Positions 6,668 to 6,929 of a stretch of DNA of 6,929 bases are shown in pieces. Below the pieces are notes generated by a model. It was not told where the DNA came from and did no database searches. It saw only the letters and a program-made list of their open reading frames with translations. The position numbers and the translations under genes were made by a program. Positions within the stretch are counted from its first letter, which is position 1. The number at the start of each line of letters is the position of its first letter. This DNA comes from Candidatus Krumholzibacteriia bacterium (GTDB lineage: Bacteria; Krumholzibacteriota; Krumholzibacteriia; Krumholzibacteriales; Krumholzibacteriaceae): NCBI GenBank assembly GCA_028706585.1, contig JAQTVX010000116.1, positions 1-6,929 of the forward strand, in the 5' to 3' direction.

Positions 6668-6674
6668 TTCGACA

Positions 6675-6929
6675 ATGATCGAGGAGCATCTCAGTCGCAT
6701 CCGTTCCAAGGAAGAGGAATCGAAGGTCCGTCTCAAAGCGGCCGGGGGCGAAGCAGCCGCGCTCATCGAGAAGGCGAACCAGGAGGGCAAGCAGCACCTG
6801 GATGAGGTCAAGATGTCGGTCGCCGAGCTCGAGCGAAGCCTTCTGGCCGCTGCGCGCAGGAAGGCAGAGGCCAGGATATCGGAGCTTCGCGCCGAAAACG
6901 CGAAGCGGCAAGCCGCGCTTGCGGTGCTG
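6675..6929 (+). CDS. Coiled-coil protein, probable V/A-type ATPase stalk subunit G/H (cut by right edge)
   Basis: The frame opens at ATG 6675 and stays open for 85 codons to the window edge. The product starts MIEEHLSRIRSKEEES and is soluble, very rich in Ala, Glu, Lys and Arg, with no membrane segment or signal peptide. Short repeated stretches such as EAAALIEKANQEGKQ and ARRKAEARISELRAE fit a long amphipathic helix. This pattern resembles the peripheral-stalk subunit G/H (NtpF, AhaH) of V/A-type ATPases, which often comes first in bacterial V-ATPase operons, just before the membrane subunit I gene. A strong ribosome binding site and its own upstream gap suggest it begins a new operon. The assignment rests on composition and position; any other charged coiled-coil protein, including an E-type stalk subunit, is possible. 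Confidence 0.5.
   Translation, partial: MIEEHLSRIRSKEEESKVRLKAAGGEAAALIEKANQEGKQHLDEVKMSVAELERSLLAAARRKAEARISELRAENAKRQAALAVL

Larger units (their letters stand above)
6503..6674. other. AT-rich non-coding gap between dppF and the last gene
   Basis: This is the only real intergenic space in the window (172 bases). I count 73 G or C, about 42%, well below the surrounding genes. It contains a TTGACA at 6544-6549, an extended -10-like element at 6618-6626 and a ribosome binding site at 6663-6667. A GGGGTTAACTCC near-palindrome (one G-T mismatch) sits at 6517-6528. No tRNA, recognisable riboswitch or strong terminator is visible. It most likely marks the boundary of two transcription units. Confidence 0.65.

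Noticed and set aside
6421..6678. Frame of 85 codons on the + strand crossing the dppF end and the gap
   Set aside because: It overlaps the dppF C-terminus out of frame, runs through AT-rich non-coding sequence, has no ribosome binding site and resembles no protein I recognise.

Overview
The window is GC-rich bacterial DNA with a short AT-richer stretch near the right end, and every supported gene lies on the + strand. It reads as one long, tightly packed transcription unit followed by the start of a second. Split glycine decarboxylase genes, Shine-Dalgarno-led genes with ATGA overlaps, and a probable V/A-type ATPase stalk gene suggest a high-GC bacterium. The split P-protein and V-type ATPase would fit one of the less-studied GC-rich phyla, but sequence reading alone does not fix the phylum.

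Layout: (1) 1-413, the C-terminal part of glycine dehydrogenase (decarboxylating) subunit 1, gcvPA. (2) 410-1849, the whole of subunit 2, gcvPB, with the PLP lysine. (3) 1851-2660, a lipoate/octanoate transferase of the LplA/LipB/LipM superfamily whose motifs, including a cysteine at residue 144, look like the octanoyltransferase LipM rather than an ATP-dependent lipoate ligase. (4) 2657-6502, four genes of a peptide/nickel-type ABC importer: two permeases (DppB- and DppC-like) and two ATPases (DppD- and DppF-like), with no substrate-binding protein in the window. (5) 6503-6674, a non-coding gap of about 42% GC with a promoter-like element. (6) 6675 to the right edge, the start of a soluble, charged, coiled-coil protein resembling the G/H stalk subunit of V/A-type ATPases.

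How the genes work together: gcvPA and gcvPB encode the two halves of the P-protein, which decarboxylates glycine and passes the aminomethyl group to the lipoyl arm of GcvH. The LipM-like enzyme would supply the octanoyl precursor of that lipoyl arm on GcvH, so its position directly after gcvPB makes biochemical sense. The importer genes are joined to this block by a 4-base start/stop overlap, so they are probably co-transcribed and translationally coupled. The functional link is inferred only; peptide uptake as a source of glycine is one possibility.

Nothing in the window clearly forms a previously undescribed system. The points most worth a second look are the fusion of a glycine-cleavage/lipoylation block to a peptide importer, a small hairpin that would hide the dppB ribosome binding site exactly at the lipM/dppB overlap, and the regulatory gap before the putative ATPase operon.
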